From: Episyrphus balteatus
Taxonomy: Eukaryota > Arthropoda > Insecta > Diptera > Syrphidae
DNA: 64,000 nt
Reading direction: 5' to 3'
Assembly: GCF_945859705.1 (NCBI RefSeq)
Contig: NC_079135.1
Location: 30,181,679 to 30,245,678 of the forward strand
A program made the position numbers and the translations under genes. Shown in pieces: positions 51,101 through 61,510 of this stretch (its first letter is position 1; each line of letters opens with the position of its first letter). The notes beneath the pieces are model-generated. The model worked only from the letters and a program-made list of their open reading frames with translations. It was not told the origin of the DNA and made no database searches.

Positions 51101-53378
51101 ATATTTAAGCTTGAACTACATCAAAACACAAAGTCCAAAAAGTACGAAAAAGTAAACAAAGTTCAAAATATAAAAATCACATGTATGTATATTTACCTGA
51201 CCTACCTTTTGGAAAAAAATTAACTAAAAAAGCTCTTTTGTTTTTGAAGTTTTGAAATTTCAAATAAAAAAAAAATTGAAAAAATAAACAAATTACAGTC
51301 AACTCCATCTAAGTCGAATTGTCACAGGACACGAAAATTGGTTTGAGTTAGAGGGAAATTCGCCTAACAGGAATCTATTTAATCTTTTTGCTGCAGGCGG
51401 TTTCAATAAAAACGGTAAAAAAATTTTATTAGAGGAAAATTTGATCTTAAGGAAGTACGACTTATAGGGAATCGACTTTATTTGAAATTTCAATTGTTTG
51501 TCAAAAGAGCTTTTTTTTCGCAAAATGACAGGAACTATGTGATCGAAGAGCTACCTTACGGAAATTATATAAAATATTGTTTGAGTGTACTTGTTTTTTA
51601 AAATTTTGTGAAAATTTAAAGCTTGGTCTTGTTCAAGCTTTTTTAAAATGAAAGAGGGATATACAAACAAGCTACTAGGGGGAAGAAGAAAAAACATCGT
51701 GTTTACTTTTTTGTACTTTTTTGACTTTGTGTTTTGATGTACATAGTTCAGGCTTTAGAAGTTATTTGTAAACATAAACACTCTATGATACATTTTTCGA
51801 AACAAAAACAAATATCTTCATAAAATGACGCGACACCCTAATGTGCATATTCATACATTTCTGGCCACAGTAAATTAAAAACTAGCAAGGCAAAAAAAAA
51901 TCTGTTTTAAAATCAAAACGCATAAAAAATATCATTACTTTCTATATATGGCGCCCAACATGGGGTCTTTTTTATTACTTTTTCTCGATTCGTTTCTCTT
52001 TAACACCTCAACCAAATTATCGAAACAAATATTTTATTTTGTACTTCAAACAAAACAGCTTCTTACCTGAAAAGTCCAAAATATCGCATATCGTATAATA
52101 TTCCTTCTCGTATCTTCAAACTGTTTGTCACGACCTATTTTTACAATTCTATATAATAGATATCCAGATAGTCTCGCCCCCCAGAGACAAACGAAAATTG
52201 TTATCATCAGCTGGCGGCTGTCATATGACTGAAATTACAAACAATTCAAAGAAAAAAAGAAAATAACATCATATAATAAACACTCCGTCAATATGTCTGG
52301 CCAACTTTCAGGGTTGCAAAACAAAAACAAAAAATTTATTTAAATAAAAATTCAAAATTTTTACAAAACAAAAAAAAAAACACTTTTTATATACACATCC
52401 AAATGTAATAATCGTGAGGTTTTTGGTTTTATTTTAAACATTTTCCGATATAATATTATTTTCTTGTTTATTTTTAATCTCGTATGGAATTGAAAATAAT
52501 TTCTCTTAAAAACTAATAAACTTGAACAAAATAGAAGAAAGAAAAAAAAAATTGATGTTTCTGTTCAACTTAGATGATGTTGATGAAGATTATCTGTTTG
52601 CATGCGAAGCAAAAAAATCCATGTGCGGTCTGGATTTTTTTTTTAAAGAAAAAAATCATTACAAAGAACTAAAATTGTTCCTTTAGTACGGATCCCCATC
52701 ATAGTTAAACTGAAGAAGTAGATACATCAATGTATGAATAAGTGCTCCTCGCCACTCAAAATAAAGTACACTCTTAAAAACAGCAAGTCCTTAAGAAATA
52801 GTTAAAATGTTTGAGCATATAGAAAAAGAGGTAGACAACCTTGAAATTCTCAAGTGGCATTTGGCCAGCTTAATAGAGTAATTCCCTTGAATTTGAAATC
52901 AAAAAGAAACAAAAAAAAAAAACATTATAAAAAAATTGCCTTTCATGGTCACGGTCAGGAGAGCCTACCGCTAACAACTAACTATATAGCAGTTTAGAGG
53001 TTCATTGATTTTCGATAACAATGAACTATCGTTAGGTGCTTGGTGCACTCTTTTAAACCTATACAAGCTCTATACAAGTGTTAATAATAAAACCACCACT
53101 GCAACGGATGTGTATTTTTGCGGGTGACGAATAATGAAGGCATACTCAGTACTCACCTTGGAAGGCCGGTCGATTTGGCCCAAGTAGAATGTCAAGAGGG
53201 CTATTATTATAAAGTTTACTCCGCCGGCAAAGTCCGTAAGTTTGTCCATGTGAAAAGCCGAGTTGATCATAAAAAAAATGATTTGCATAGCCCCGGTCAC
53301 TATGGCACTTATTGCAAAGTGATCCACGTCTAAAATGTTGATAGGCATTGTCTTTCCAATGTATTTAACAGTTCTCAT
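33137..53378 (-). CDS. DUF1295 / steroid 5-alpha-reductase-superfamily membrane protein
   Basis: Predicted multi-pass ER-type membrane oxidoreductase-like protein; substrate unknown. Five coding exons on the minus strand: 53378-53157, 52228-52067, 42507-42300, 33614-33419, 33329-33137, all GT-AG, phases 0, 0, 1, 2, totalling 326 aa. Exon 1 holds hydrophobic segments (HFAISAIVTGAMQIIFF; FIIIALLTFYLGQ). Exon 2 has the family block TIFVCLWGARLSGYLLYRI and ends IFWTFQ. Exon 3 continues AVWVYVVSLPVIIIN. Exons 3/4 join as FCNDGLWSMSRHPNYFGE, whose RHPNY core is the conserved motif of this superfamily (also in 5-alpha reductases, sterol reductases and ICMT), implicated in cofactor binding. Exon 5 has EYRKYKASTSPLIPIPPSVY, the usual C-terminal block, and ends SMAHSHSHI at UAG. 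Introns of 9.6 kb and 8.7 kb are filled with repeats. A second Met 11 residues in is an alternative start. The terminal UAG appears leaky (see the extension entry). Confidence 0.88.
33829..34336. mobile_element. MITE of the CACAGAGAAAAA family with decayed tRNA-like segment
   Basis: The right end ATGCGGTCTTTTTTCTCTGTGT mirrors the left CGAGACGAAAAAAAGCACC imperfectly. The interior has repeated CTTAAATTTA/CGCTTAAAATAAG motifs and, at 34047-34118, a segment (TAGCACGATAGTAAGGCATTC) that resembles the better-preserved tRNA-like sequence in the 35291-35716 element. Confidence 0.5.
35291..35716. mobile_element. ~425-bp MITE of the CACAGAGAAAAA family with tRNA-like core
   Basis: The left end ACACAGAGAAAAATATGACC is mirrored by GGTCTATTTTTCTCTGTG on the right. 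Inside are AATCTTATT motifs in both orientations, flanking the tRNA-like segment at 35512-35581. Confidence 0.6.
35512..35581 (+). ncRNA. tRNA-like segment inside a MITE
   Basis: Reads GGCAGGTTGGTTCAGGTGGT ... then AGTTCGATTCCC. The latter is a good match to the pol III box B (GGTTCGANTCC) and the former resembles the D-arm/box A. The acceptor ends pair only partly and the T-stem is broken, so it is not a functional tRNA gene but probably tRNA-derived. Confidence 0.4.
36894..37625. mobile_element. ~730-bp inverted-repeat element with internal direct repeats
   Basis: The left arm ACATATGTGTGTATAAGAAT then CAAAACCCATTTTATCC mirrors the right arm ATAATGGGTTTTGATTCTGA then TCCACACATATGT. Internally the phrase ATAATGGGTTTTGA/AAAATGGGTTTTGAAAT recurs several times, suggesting arms grown by short tandem duplications. 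Confidence 0.6.
38388..38626. mobile_element. 239-bp MITE
   Basis: The left AGCATGGTATAAAAAGAGAA then GGTATGATCATTAGA is mirrored by TCTAATGATCATACC and TCTTTTTATACCATGCT. The interior contains further inverted GTTTTGACAG/CTGTCAAAAC motifs. Confidence 0.7.
38900..40230. other. Repeat-poor intronic stretch of the DUF1295 gene
   Basis: Within the 8.7-kb intron. It is noticeably less A/T-homopolymeric than its surroundings, without transposon ends, and has no protein-like frame. It could contain regulatory DNA, but nothing in it is diagnostic. GCTAGGCT repeats occur at 40151-40175. Confidence 0.3.
40862..41440 (+). mobile_element. mini-me/DINE-1-like (Helentron-type) repeat, short copy
   Basis: 5' signature AAATAAAATGCACGACTGAG, then ACTTGCTCTTA; internal CAAAATCGTTAGAGCCGTTT; GACGCACA microsatellite at 41283-41330; 3' hairpin TACTTGC-CCTATAGA-GCAAGTA ending at 41440. 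About 580 bp against about 1 kb for the others. Confidence 0.75.
41685..41945 (+). repeat. Dispersed repeat, copy 2 (TCACTGTGGTGTATGCG)
   Basis: Shares ATTGGGTCACTGTGGTGTAT, GTTAATGTTTTCAAGTTT, CACACTCTGAGTCT, AATTTTAAGAAAATTGGTTA and GTGCGTTCCTTGACGA with the copy at 44703-44955. No terminal structure identified. Confidence 0.6.
44134..44556 (+). mobile_element. 423-bp MITE, TAA duplication (family copy 1)
   Basis: Starts GGGCCAATTTTTCAATAGTC and ends GATTGAAAAATCGACTC, flanked by TAA on both sides. Nearly the whole body is the reverse complement of 55504-55929, including AACAGTCAGTTA, CTATCTGCTTCTTTCAGAGA and AGTTATTAGGCTC motifs. PIF/Harbinger-like by ends and duplication size. Confidence 0.75.
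44703..44955 (+). repeat. Dispersed repeat, copy 3 (TCACTGTGGTGTATGCG)
   Basis: ATTGGGTCACTGTGGTGTAT followed by the same block order as at 41685-41945, ending GGACTACGCTCTTTGACGAC. Confidence 0.6.
45000..48600. other. DUF1295 intron sequence, no gene recognised
   Basis: No exon or RNA gene recognised. A decayed CACAGAGAAAAA-type MITE (about 46722-46906, right end GGTGGATTTTTTCTCCGTTC) is the only element noticed. The rest is unassigned AT-rich DNA. Confidence 0.4.
48621..49553. mobile_element. Transib-like non-autonomous element
   Basis: The 933-bp element has 39-bp terminal inverted repeats differing at one base. They begin CACTGTGGGCTAGAA and continue GCTATTTTAGCTGGAATTAA. It is flanked by an identical 5-bp duplication CGTCG (48616-48620 and 49554-49558). 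A CGWCG duplication with CAC-starting ends is the signature of the Transib superfamily, the lineage related to RAG1; the first seven bases CACTGTG resemble an RSS heptamer. No transposase ORF remains inside. Confidence 0.8.
50724..51030. repeat. ~300-bp palindromic repeat
   Basis: TCTTATTGACGAGAAAATTC pairs with nearby GTTTTCTCGTC, ATAGACTCGTAAATAGAGC pairs with CCATTTACAAGTCTAT, and AAGTAAGTA pairs with TACTTACTTACTT. Non-coding despite an open frame across it. Confidence 0.5.
51108..51758. repeat. ~650-bp inverted-repeat element
   Basis: TTGAACTACATCAAAACACA then AAGTCCAAAAAGTAC is mirrored by GTACTTTTTTGACTTTGTG and TTTTGATGTACATAGTTCAG. Inner AGCTCTTTTG/CAAAAGAGCT also pairs. A pogo-like end (CAGTCAACTCCATCTAAGTC) at about 51297 lies inside without a visible partner. 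Confidence 0.5.
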
Positions 53379-54840
53379 TCAAATCCAATTGAAAAATTAT
53401 TAGGTATTAACTTTGATTTGTTTATTTAAAATATTTTTGAATTAATTAGCTTTTTTCCATCCGCTACAGCATTCATTGTCGAAAAGAATAGAATTTAACA
53501 ATTTAATTGTTTTCATTGAAAGGATTGAAAAGCTTTACAGAAGCTACAACCCGGTAAAGTGCATGTTGAGATGTGATTATGATACTTGGTACTTGGAGCA
53601 ACTTGAAATAAAAAAAAAAATTACAATAGAAAATATAATTTATGAAAACAAAGGCGTATTCGAAAGCCATTGACAGGCGATGAACACACATTTCGAAAGC
53701 CCACTAGTAAAAGATAATTTTTTAAAAGAAAATGAAAAAAAAAAAAGTTTAACAAGAAAAGAAAATGGATATATATAAATAGAGTTACGACGACACGACT
53801 GTGTTTATTTATTTATTTTTTTTATTTTTATTTTTCCATTTTTTCTTTGCTCTTTGTCATGTAGCTGGCTGGATTGTTGGCTGAAATATGTGCATATATG
53901 TATAGAATGAAATAGACACATCATACATTATGTATACGCAACAACTAGATACATGTTAAATGTCAGCATGTCAGAAAAGTTCAGGTTTGATGCTTCTGCT
54001 TAGACATTTTGATTTTTAATAGTTCTCTGTGGACAAGCTAATCGTCTAAAAGGGTTTTTGTTTTTCTTTGAGGACATTCTTGGGAAGAAATTTATGATGT
54101 TGTCTAATGTGTCAAACAAACTGGTAATTGAAGAAAGTTAAAATGAAGATAATGGCCAGGACCTGATGAATATACCATAAATCAAACTTTAGACTTAGAT
54201 ATTTATCATTTAGCGCCTACGAAGCTTCAAGCAGTCTAAGGCAAGCAGAAGAACAGGAAATATTCATTCTCACAGATAGTCTTTGGGAGTCACCTGTAAA
54301 TGCCTATTATTATTAATAAAATAGTAATAAAATCAGCATTTCAGAAACACTTTGGCGGTTTTTACAATCACATTCAAAAAACGTTATTACAAGCGTCCAC
54401 TGTCTTCGGCTCAGACTACGATTATAACAGCTCTCAATGATAAATCTTTTTCGACTTTTTCATTTATGACCAAGCGGCAATAAAAGTGATTTAAACTTCA
54501 ACAAGCTTTTAATTTTTGCCCCCACAAAGAGATACATTTTTTGGTAGGTAACCAGCTTATGTGCTCTGTTGTTTTTTGTCAGTAGACACTAGGGAATCAA
54601 ATTTCTGACTTTATCTTAATCAGGTAAACTTAACTGTAAATATCCTATTTCAATTTTATGTAGGAAGAACTAAAAGCATTACTATCAGACAAAAAAAAAA
54701 CTAAACTTAATGTATAACTAAAAGATACATGAAATCACTCCTCACATTCCTTACAAACATTTTACAACGATGACAAAAAAGGAAACACGTTCACTGTCTG
54801 AATACTCCAAGGACCGAGCACCGAGGACAACAATTAGTCA
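53379..54840. other. Upstream of the DUF1295 gene
   Basis: Presumed promoter and 5' UTR of the minus-strand gene. No core promoter motif could be assigned and no RNA gene seen. Short frames on both strands overlap one another and are not protein-like. Confidence 0.4.
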
Positions 54841-55381
54841 CATAGCCGTATTTAGGGGGGGGGGGTTTTGGGGGTTAAACCCCCCCCGAAATTTTTTTTC
54901 AGAAAATCAAATGATATATTATTAACAAGAACAAGTCTAATACGTGTGGCACTAAATGGTTTGTTTTTGTATTTTAGTGATTTGATTAACTATCTGGAAA
55001 TCTTCTTTAAAGTCTCTACCAATTTTGTATCGTTAAAGAAGCTGTCGATGAAGTTTTTATAAGGGAAAACAAAAAAATTTTGGTCCATTAAAACGTTTGG
55101 TAAGGGATTTTCTAAAAAATGAGTTTTTGCCTCTGTGCCTATTTTCTTAAGCACCATGTTAACACCTTAAAATGCTCATTTAAGAACCCTTTAAATACCA
55201 CAAGTATTTATGCATGGTTTTTGGTGCCGAGAATAAAGTATACTTTTTCAAAGGGTTTCGGTGTGCCAAACTCGAATCCAAAGAAATATCACCGTTATGG
55301 CTAGGCGCACACATGCGATTTTAGTCGCGCGATTATTCAGTCGCAAAAATGAATCACAAGGATTTCAATGCCTGTGAACAC

Positions 55382-56154
55382 TAGGGTGGTCCTTAGGGGA
55401 AAAAAATTGGGGACGCTCCCTAGAATGGTTCCAAATCAGGAAAAAAAATGCCCTAATTTTTTCAAATTTTTATTCCTGACCCCCACTGACCCTATTTGAT
55501 TAAGAGCCAATTTTTCAATCTTCTAATAAACAGTCAGTTAACTGTTTGACGAATAAAGTTATTAGGCTCATAAACAAACAGATAAAAACATTGAATTTTT
55601 CAATCAAGAATATTTTATTCTACAGAATAACAAAAAAAATTGTCAAATTAAAAAATATTTAAAATTAAACGTCATTTTTATTCATGATTGTTTTTGTTTT
55701 CTTGATTTCCACTGTATTTTTTTCAAAATTCTTTCAAAACAGCTTTGACAACTGACACAATATTTTTGTTGAGATTATTCCTTAGAATAATTTTTATTCG
55801 TCTCTGAAAGAAGCAGATAGTTTTATTCTTAGGAATAAGCTATATCTGCTTGTTGGAAAATTGATTTTTTCTCTATCCTTAGGAATAAGTACTAACTGAC
55901 TGTTTAACTGACTATTGAAAAATTGGCCCTAAGAAGTTTATATGTATAAATGATCAAACATCCGCAATTTACCCAATATTGGACACTGAATATCGCTCCT
56001 TCTATAGTAACTTCTTATCAAAATATTGCCAGGAAGGGTGAGAGATAAAAATATGAAAAAAAAAATATGGTATTTTTTTGCTGATTTGGAACCGATCTAG
56101 GGGGCGTCGCACCGCACTCAATTTTCTCAAAAGAGTAAAATAAGGACCACCCTA
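55382..56154. mobile_element. Inverted-repeat element, third nesting level
   Basis: TAGGGTGGTCCTTA on the left mirrors TAAGGACCACCCTA on the right, with GGGGACGCTCCCTAGA-GGTTCCAAATCAG against CTGATTTGGAACCGATCTAG further in. Flanks GTGAACAC and GTTAACAC match at 7 of 8 bases, suggesting an 8-bp duplication. Confidence 0.65.
55504..55929 (-). mobile_element. 426-bp MITE, TAA duplication (family copy 2, innermost)
   Basis: Begins GAGCCAATTTTTCAATCTTC and ends GACTATTGAAAAATTGGCCC, flanked by TAA on both sides. Reverse-complement copy of 44134-44556 with high similarity over its full length. Confidence 0.75.
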
Positions 56155-56486
56155 GTTAACACACACGCTTCCCGCGATTAAAAATTTGAACAGTCATTGA
56201 AATTCTTGTCATCGAATTTGCTACTGAATAATCGGGCGATCAAAATCGCATGTGTGCGCCTAGCCTAAATCTTTCCGACATCTTTTCATCACTTTTGTTC
56301 TATGTGTACCTTAAATCCAGTATATAAGCGAAAATAAATACATCCATTTCTTCAGAGAGTGTAGTACCTATGTACAACATTTCGTTATTTTTTTGTTTCA
56401 AATTATAAAACTAAACAATTTCAGTTTATTGTTAAATTTAAAAGTGAAGAACAACTAGCTCATGCCAAACAACTTGGATTATTTAA

Positions 56487-57142
56487 GGGCCAGTTGTATA
56501 AACATGGTTCAGTCTCGGATCAGGAATTTAACACACCGATTTCGGAGGATTAGCAGGGGGTCAACTTCGGTTGAACCATGGATGTGGCTGTTTTAACATA
56601 TCGTGTCGTCGTAAAGGAAAATTGTTCTAAGTCACAAAAAGAAAATTTTACATTGGACGATTTTTAAGTTTCAAATTAGTTTAAGTGACAATTTTTTGCT
56701 CGTTTGACATTCAAGTTATGTTTTAAATAAAATTTGTTCTTCTCTCTTTAATAAAATATATAAGTTTACCTCATTAGTAGGTGCATACTACTTTTAAATA
56801 TTTTTTGAAACAAAAAACCCCAACATTGGACATAGAACAATTCCTATACAAGTACGTTTTTTCCTTAAATAAAAAGTGGACTTAGAACAAAATATGATGG
56901 GACTTCCCTGTTTTTATTGTTCTATGTCCCACTAAATTATATTATGTGCGAAATGAAATTTTCTCGACAAAAACGGTTTTTAAATCCGGAAAGTGGTAAA
57001 TCGGTAAAAAGTGGATTTAGAACAATTTTGCTATACGCCGGCGATATGTGGACCTTGTACCAGTGCTAAATCGGAACATTACCAGTGATTTCAGAACATA
57101 AAAGTTTTTGCATCACGGATTAAATATTTGTACAACTGGCCC
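56487..57142. mobile_element. 656-bp MITE-like element with GGGCC ends
   Basis: GGGCCAGTTGTATAAA mirrors TTTGTACAACTGGCCC; TAA occurs on both flanks. The interior repeats the phrase TTAGAACAA/TTGTTCTA(A) in both orientations. Non-coding. Confidence 0.65.
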
Positions 57143-57678
57143 TAAAATTTTTGTTTTTAAATATTGCCAATTTAATTTAGAACTCAATAGATAGAATGTA
57201 CCTAAAAATTTTCCGCTACAAAATTACGGTGCGAAAAAAAGTCCATTTTTCAATGTTTTATATATAAAATTGTACGAAATAATATTTTGTATAAAGCCTA
57301 AGAATGGTAAAAATTTGTTTCTTCAAAAAAATTTTCTTGCTCGTTAACGCTGGCAATTTAAATTCGATAACGGTAAGCAGAGCTATTTTAAACTTTTAAC
57401 TACGAATTCCTCTCCTAAAAAATACTTTAAAATGAAATTGGCAAGTTTTTCGCTTCGACAAAGTTCAAATGACCATTTGCTTTAGCGGGATTATCGGGAA
57501 AATCGAGTGCAGTTACGTATTATAATTGATACAAAGTATGAAAAAAAAAAAATGTTGTTTGGTCTGAGCTAACCCCCCTCGAAATGAAATCCTAGCTACG
57601 GCTATGATTAGTCAGCAGACTTCTTCAGTAGTACTAATAAACCTAAATTAAAATAAAAATTCCGAATAAAAGAATAAT

Positions 57679-58662
57679 CAAATAAAATGCACGACTGGGG
57701 TCTCACGTACTTGCTCTTATGATAAAAGTACCTTTTATGTCAAAGCTTTTTTTGAAAAATATTTTGAATAAGTTATAATTCGATTTTTTAAGGAATTTCA
57801 TAAGAAATGCAAAAATGTGTAGGTAATTTTTTTTTAATAATTTCTGTGTAATTTTTTTTATAATTTCTTACGCCATATTTCCGTTACCCGTATTTTTTGA
57901 GAAAAACAAAAAACGCAATTATATTAAAACTTACAGCATTATGTATGTCAAATTTAATCTTAATCGGTAGAGCCGTTTTCGAGAAAGTTGTAATAACTCA
58001 ATCACGCTGTACGGGAAAGAGCCGACATCAGCGATTTAAAAAAAGTTAATATCATATTTCCATTATCCGTATTTTTTGAGAAAAACTAAAAACGCAATTA
58101 TGTTAGATTTACGTACAACATTACGTGTGTTAAATTTTAGCAAAATCGTTAGAGTCGTTTTCGAGAAAATTGCAATAACTCATTTACGATGCACGGGAAG
58201 AGCCGACATCAGCGATTTAAAAAAAATTTTAATATCATATTTTCACTATACGTATTTTTTGAGAAAAACTAAAAACGCAGTTTTGCTAGATTTACGTACA
58301 GTATTACGTGTGTCAAATTTAATCAAAATCGTTAGAGCCGTTTTCGAGAAAAATGCAATACCTCGAACACTTTGTATGGGAGGTATATGTTCTAAGCGAG
58401 ATATTAAAAAACAAAACCAACCTTGGAAATTACGAAAAAATCATCTGTACCAAATTTCAAGAAAATCCGTCCACCCGTTTAGGCTGCAGCTTCATGTAGA
58501 GCTTTTTTTGACGACGCACAGACGCACCGACGACGCACAGACCGACGGACGTCATGACAAAAACCACTTTTTCGGACTTCTCCATCATCGTAATGTTAGT
58601 TTTGATTAAAACCTCGAATTTTGTTTTGACACGAAACCAATACTTGCCCTATAGAGCAAGTA
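57679..58662 (+). mobile_element. mini-me/DINE-1-like repeat with internal triplication
   Basis: 5' signature AAATAAAATGCACGACTGGG then ACTTGCTCTTA; 3' hairpin TACTTGC-CCTATAGA-GCAAGTA ending at 58662; GACGCACA/GACGGACG microsatellite at about 58513-58550. Three tandem units of about 180 bp (key phrase GTATTTTTTGAGAAAAAC at 57890, 58069 and 58252) each carry one ATCG(G/T)TAGAG(C/T)CG motif. The 177-codon open frame across 58076-58609 arises from this repetition and is not a gene. Confidence 0.75.
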
Positions 58663-58734
58663 AAAATCACATTCTAAATGAATGTTTTCTTGAAAATGCA
58701 ATATTTGACGAATATTAGCAACTGCCTACAAACA

Positions 58735-58861
58735 CCAATGTCACTCTTACGGTAAACCTCAACGTCAGTGGGTTGATGGCATCAAAACTTCTCTTCGGGC
58801 TGAAAAAATTAACTTGAAGAAATTGATAACCTCTTTAATCACTTTAGCAAATTTCGATTAA
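58735..58861 (+). pseudogene. Possible LINE ORF2 C-terminal remnant
   Basis: One frame reads GKPQRQWVDGIKTSLRAEKI before decaying. The G-(K/R)-P-x-x-(R/Q)-W-x-D-x-(I/V) pattern is typical of the region downstream of reverse transcriptase in fly non-LTR elements. Short, isolated and with no flanking RT domain. Confidence 0.3.
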
Positions 58862-58869
58862 ACGGAAAA

Positions 58870-61178
58870 GGCGCATGAACATTATGAAACTTTTTTACCA
58901 TACGTCCCATGAGCCACCATCTCCTAAGGGACTGAAGAGTGATGAAATATCTTCAAGAGAGAGTGGCTCAAGTGTATTCACCTCAATTGATTAAGTAGAA
59001 GCACACATTTTTCTTGAAGGACCCAGAAGAAAGTTTTGTCAAAGTTTATTAATGAAGTTTTATGACACTTGAACAATATTGGATTCTTGATATAGGTTTA
59101 AACACTCCGTCACATGATAACATGATTCGATTGCAAGTACTATTAGTGAGTGAGTTTTGCGTTTTTTGAAGCTATAGTTTTTATGATCTTCAAAAATAAG
59201 GAAATTAAAAAAAAATCATGAGAACTTTTGTTTTTTTTTCTAGGCAAAACTATTTTCAGCGAAGTCAGATTGTCTTAGTTTTAGTTCCATGACAACCCGC
59301 ATCGAAATATTATAATCTTTGCTCATGTGCTCAATTTTTTTTTTTATTGGCCCATGATAGACCACAAGAATTATGTGCATGTGGTTGATAACATATAAAT
59401 CTGTTATTTAGTTTTTCACACCATAATTTTTGATTAGTTCGCTATCCTTTATTTGGTTTTTACGTTTACTGCGTATTTCGATCATTTTGCCTTATGTTTT
59501 CTTGTTTATTATTTGTTTCGTACCTATATTCATTAAAAGTCCAATGAGTTATTTTGCTTATGTTCATTTCGCATTTTGATTACTCAGGTTCTTGAAGTTT
59601 ATTTATTTTTTTGAAGATAAGTAAATCCTTAATATTAAAGGTCTCATAATGTTTTTAACAAGTTCTACTTTTTTTCTTTTTGTGAATGTTAAACATTGAA
59701 TTGCACTCATTTGTTTCGCTATTTTTTTGTGGATGTTTATAGCCTAAGGGCGTTAAAATTCACGCGAATAATTGCGAAATAATTAAAATCGAAGTGAACT
59801 AGAGGTAACTTCATTCCAAATAATAGAAAACAAACCATAGCCCATAAAATTATACCTATGTATCTTTGATGGACCTTTTATTTCATATTTGGCAACCCTT
59901 GTGTGGTAATTCCAAAAAATGCAATTTTTTAAATAAGGATGATAAATACAAAAAAACATTACCACATGAGAGATTTTTTGTTCCAAGATACGAAAAAGTT
60001 AAGTTTAAGATGGTTTAATTGTTCCCTTCTGAACCCAAAATTAACTTAAAAAAAAGATTCAACTATTGTAGTTTAATAGATTCATAAACACTTCGTAAAC
60101 CAGACATTAAAGAATAAGCCAAGGAATATCTACAACCGTTATAATTATTTTCGCAGCCGAAAATTTAACGATCTGATGAGAATAATTTGTCACACTTAAA
60201 GTTTAGTGAGGTTGAGTTCACAGTAATTTAATGAGAATGTTATGGTGAATCTTATGGTGGTCAAAATCAGTTATAGGGCTTGTTCAAGGCTGCTTTTTTT
60301 TATTAGAAGAAAATGCTATTTTTATATTGCGATATACATAAGCAGACTATAGTGCAACTTTAAGATTCTTTTCATCAAACTTACTATAGTTATGAGTTTT
60401 CGAAAATTCTCTAGACGAGAAATTGGAATTTAATTTTTAGGACCAAAATTAACGGTACCTAAATGCAGCAAAAATAAAAAAACTGACTTTTCTCAAAAGT
60501 GGTTCTTACGATTTTGATTAAAATTTGTGTGTGTGAATTTGGCAAATCTGATCGTATTACTGTTATTAACGGTACTAGTCATAGAACAGTTTTATTTATT
60601 TCGAGATTACTCGTAAACGATTCAATCGATTTCAATTAAAATATTTGCGCAGGTACGTTTTAGTCACCGTTAATTGAAAAATAAGTACAATTCTACAAAA
60701 AAAAAAAAAAAAAAAACGGTTGAAGAATTTTCTTTCAAAATGGCTTACCAACTTTTTTTTGAAAAATGTTAGAAACTTTTTATATTAATTGCACTAACCA
60801 TTTTCAATTTTTTTGTTTTTTTCAAAAAATTCTTCTTATACTGTATTACTGTATTCTTCGTTTTGTGGTCAAAGACATTTGAAATTTTCTAAATTCTGAA
60901 CTTAAATTTCGAAAACGCCGCGGAGATACTTTACATTGAATAGTTTCCTCTTCTTAGAGCTTATGAGATGGATTTTAATTATTTAATAAGGCCCAAACTG
61001 CCAAAAAATCCACGACTGCAACCGGGAAATGAGCGTTGAATCATTTCCGACCTACATTTTATGTAACACAACAAAAAAAAACTACTTTTATGGAATTTTA
61101 ATATATAATGTGTCACAGGTCACAGCTCACTTTCGAGATAAAGGGCAATTTTTGCAAAAAGCATCAATACCTTGTTAA
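58870..61178. other. Gene-free AT-rich DNA
   Basis: No gene, RNA or clear transposon end seen; short frames only. A-run at about 60698-60716. Confidence 0.45.
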
Positions 61179-61510
61179 TACAGTAGTCCCTCGATAATGT
61201 GAACTAATTAAAACAAGGCGTTTTCGGATTTTAGAGGGATTCACATTACTGGGACTTTTTTCTATTCTCATTAAACTGATTAAAACAATATTTATAAACA
61301 ATGAATGTAACACACAATATTTTTTTGAAGCTCAGTTTAAGCATTTTTTGAAAAAAAAAAATTTTTAAATAAAAATACAAGTAATTACGAGTACCTACGC
61401 GTACCTACACTAAATTTCAAAACATCAAAAAAAAAAAGTCATCGCATTCTATATTTCTTAATATTTAAGTTGACCAATAATAACAGTTGCCCACTATTCA
61501 AAATTATATA

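Larger units (their letters stand above)
55299..56265. mobile_element. Inverted-repeat element, second nesting level
   Basis: The left GGCTAGGCGCACACATGCGA then TTTTAGTCGCGCGATTATTC is mirrored on the right by GAATAATCGGGCGATCAAAA then TCGCATGTGTGCGCCTAGCC. Arms extend about 80 bp with CAAGGATTTCAATG against CATTGAAATTCTTG. The target duplication is unclear. Confidence 0.7.
54841..57606. mobile_element. hAT-like element with nested insertions
   Basis: Ends CATAGCCGTATTTAGG and CCTAGCTACGGCTATG (14 of 16 positions inverse-complementary), flanked by a perfect 8-bp duplication ATTAGTCA (54833-54840 and 57607-57614). An 8-bp duplication with CA-starting ends indicates the hAT superfamily. No intact transposase. 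Most of its 2.8 kb is later insertions: 55299-56265 (containing 55382-56154, which contains 55504-55929) and 56487-57142. G-run and C-run near the left end (54856-54890). Confidence 0.75.

Noticed and set aside
50924..51223. 99-codon frame
   Set aside because: Crosses the boundary of two palindromic repeats and has no recognisable domain.
51294..51480. Complete pogo-like element starting CAGTCAACTCCATCTAAG
   Set aside because: No matching inverted end could be found, so at most a single terminus remains.
58076..58609. 177-codon open frame
   Set aside because: It spans tandem units and the microsatellite of a mini-me-like repeat; internal protein repeats simply mirror the DNA repeats.
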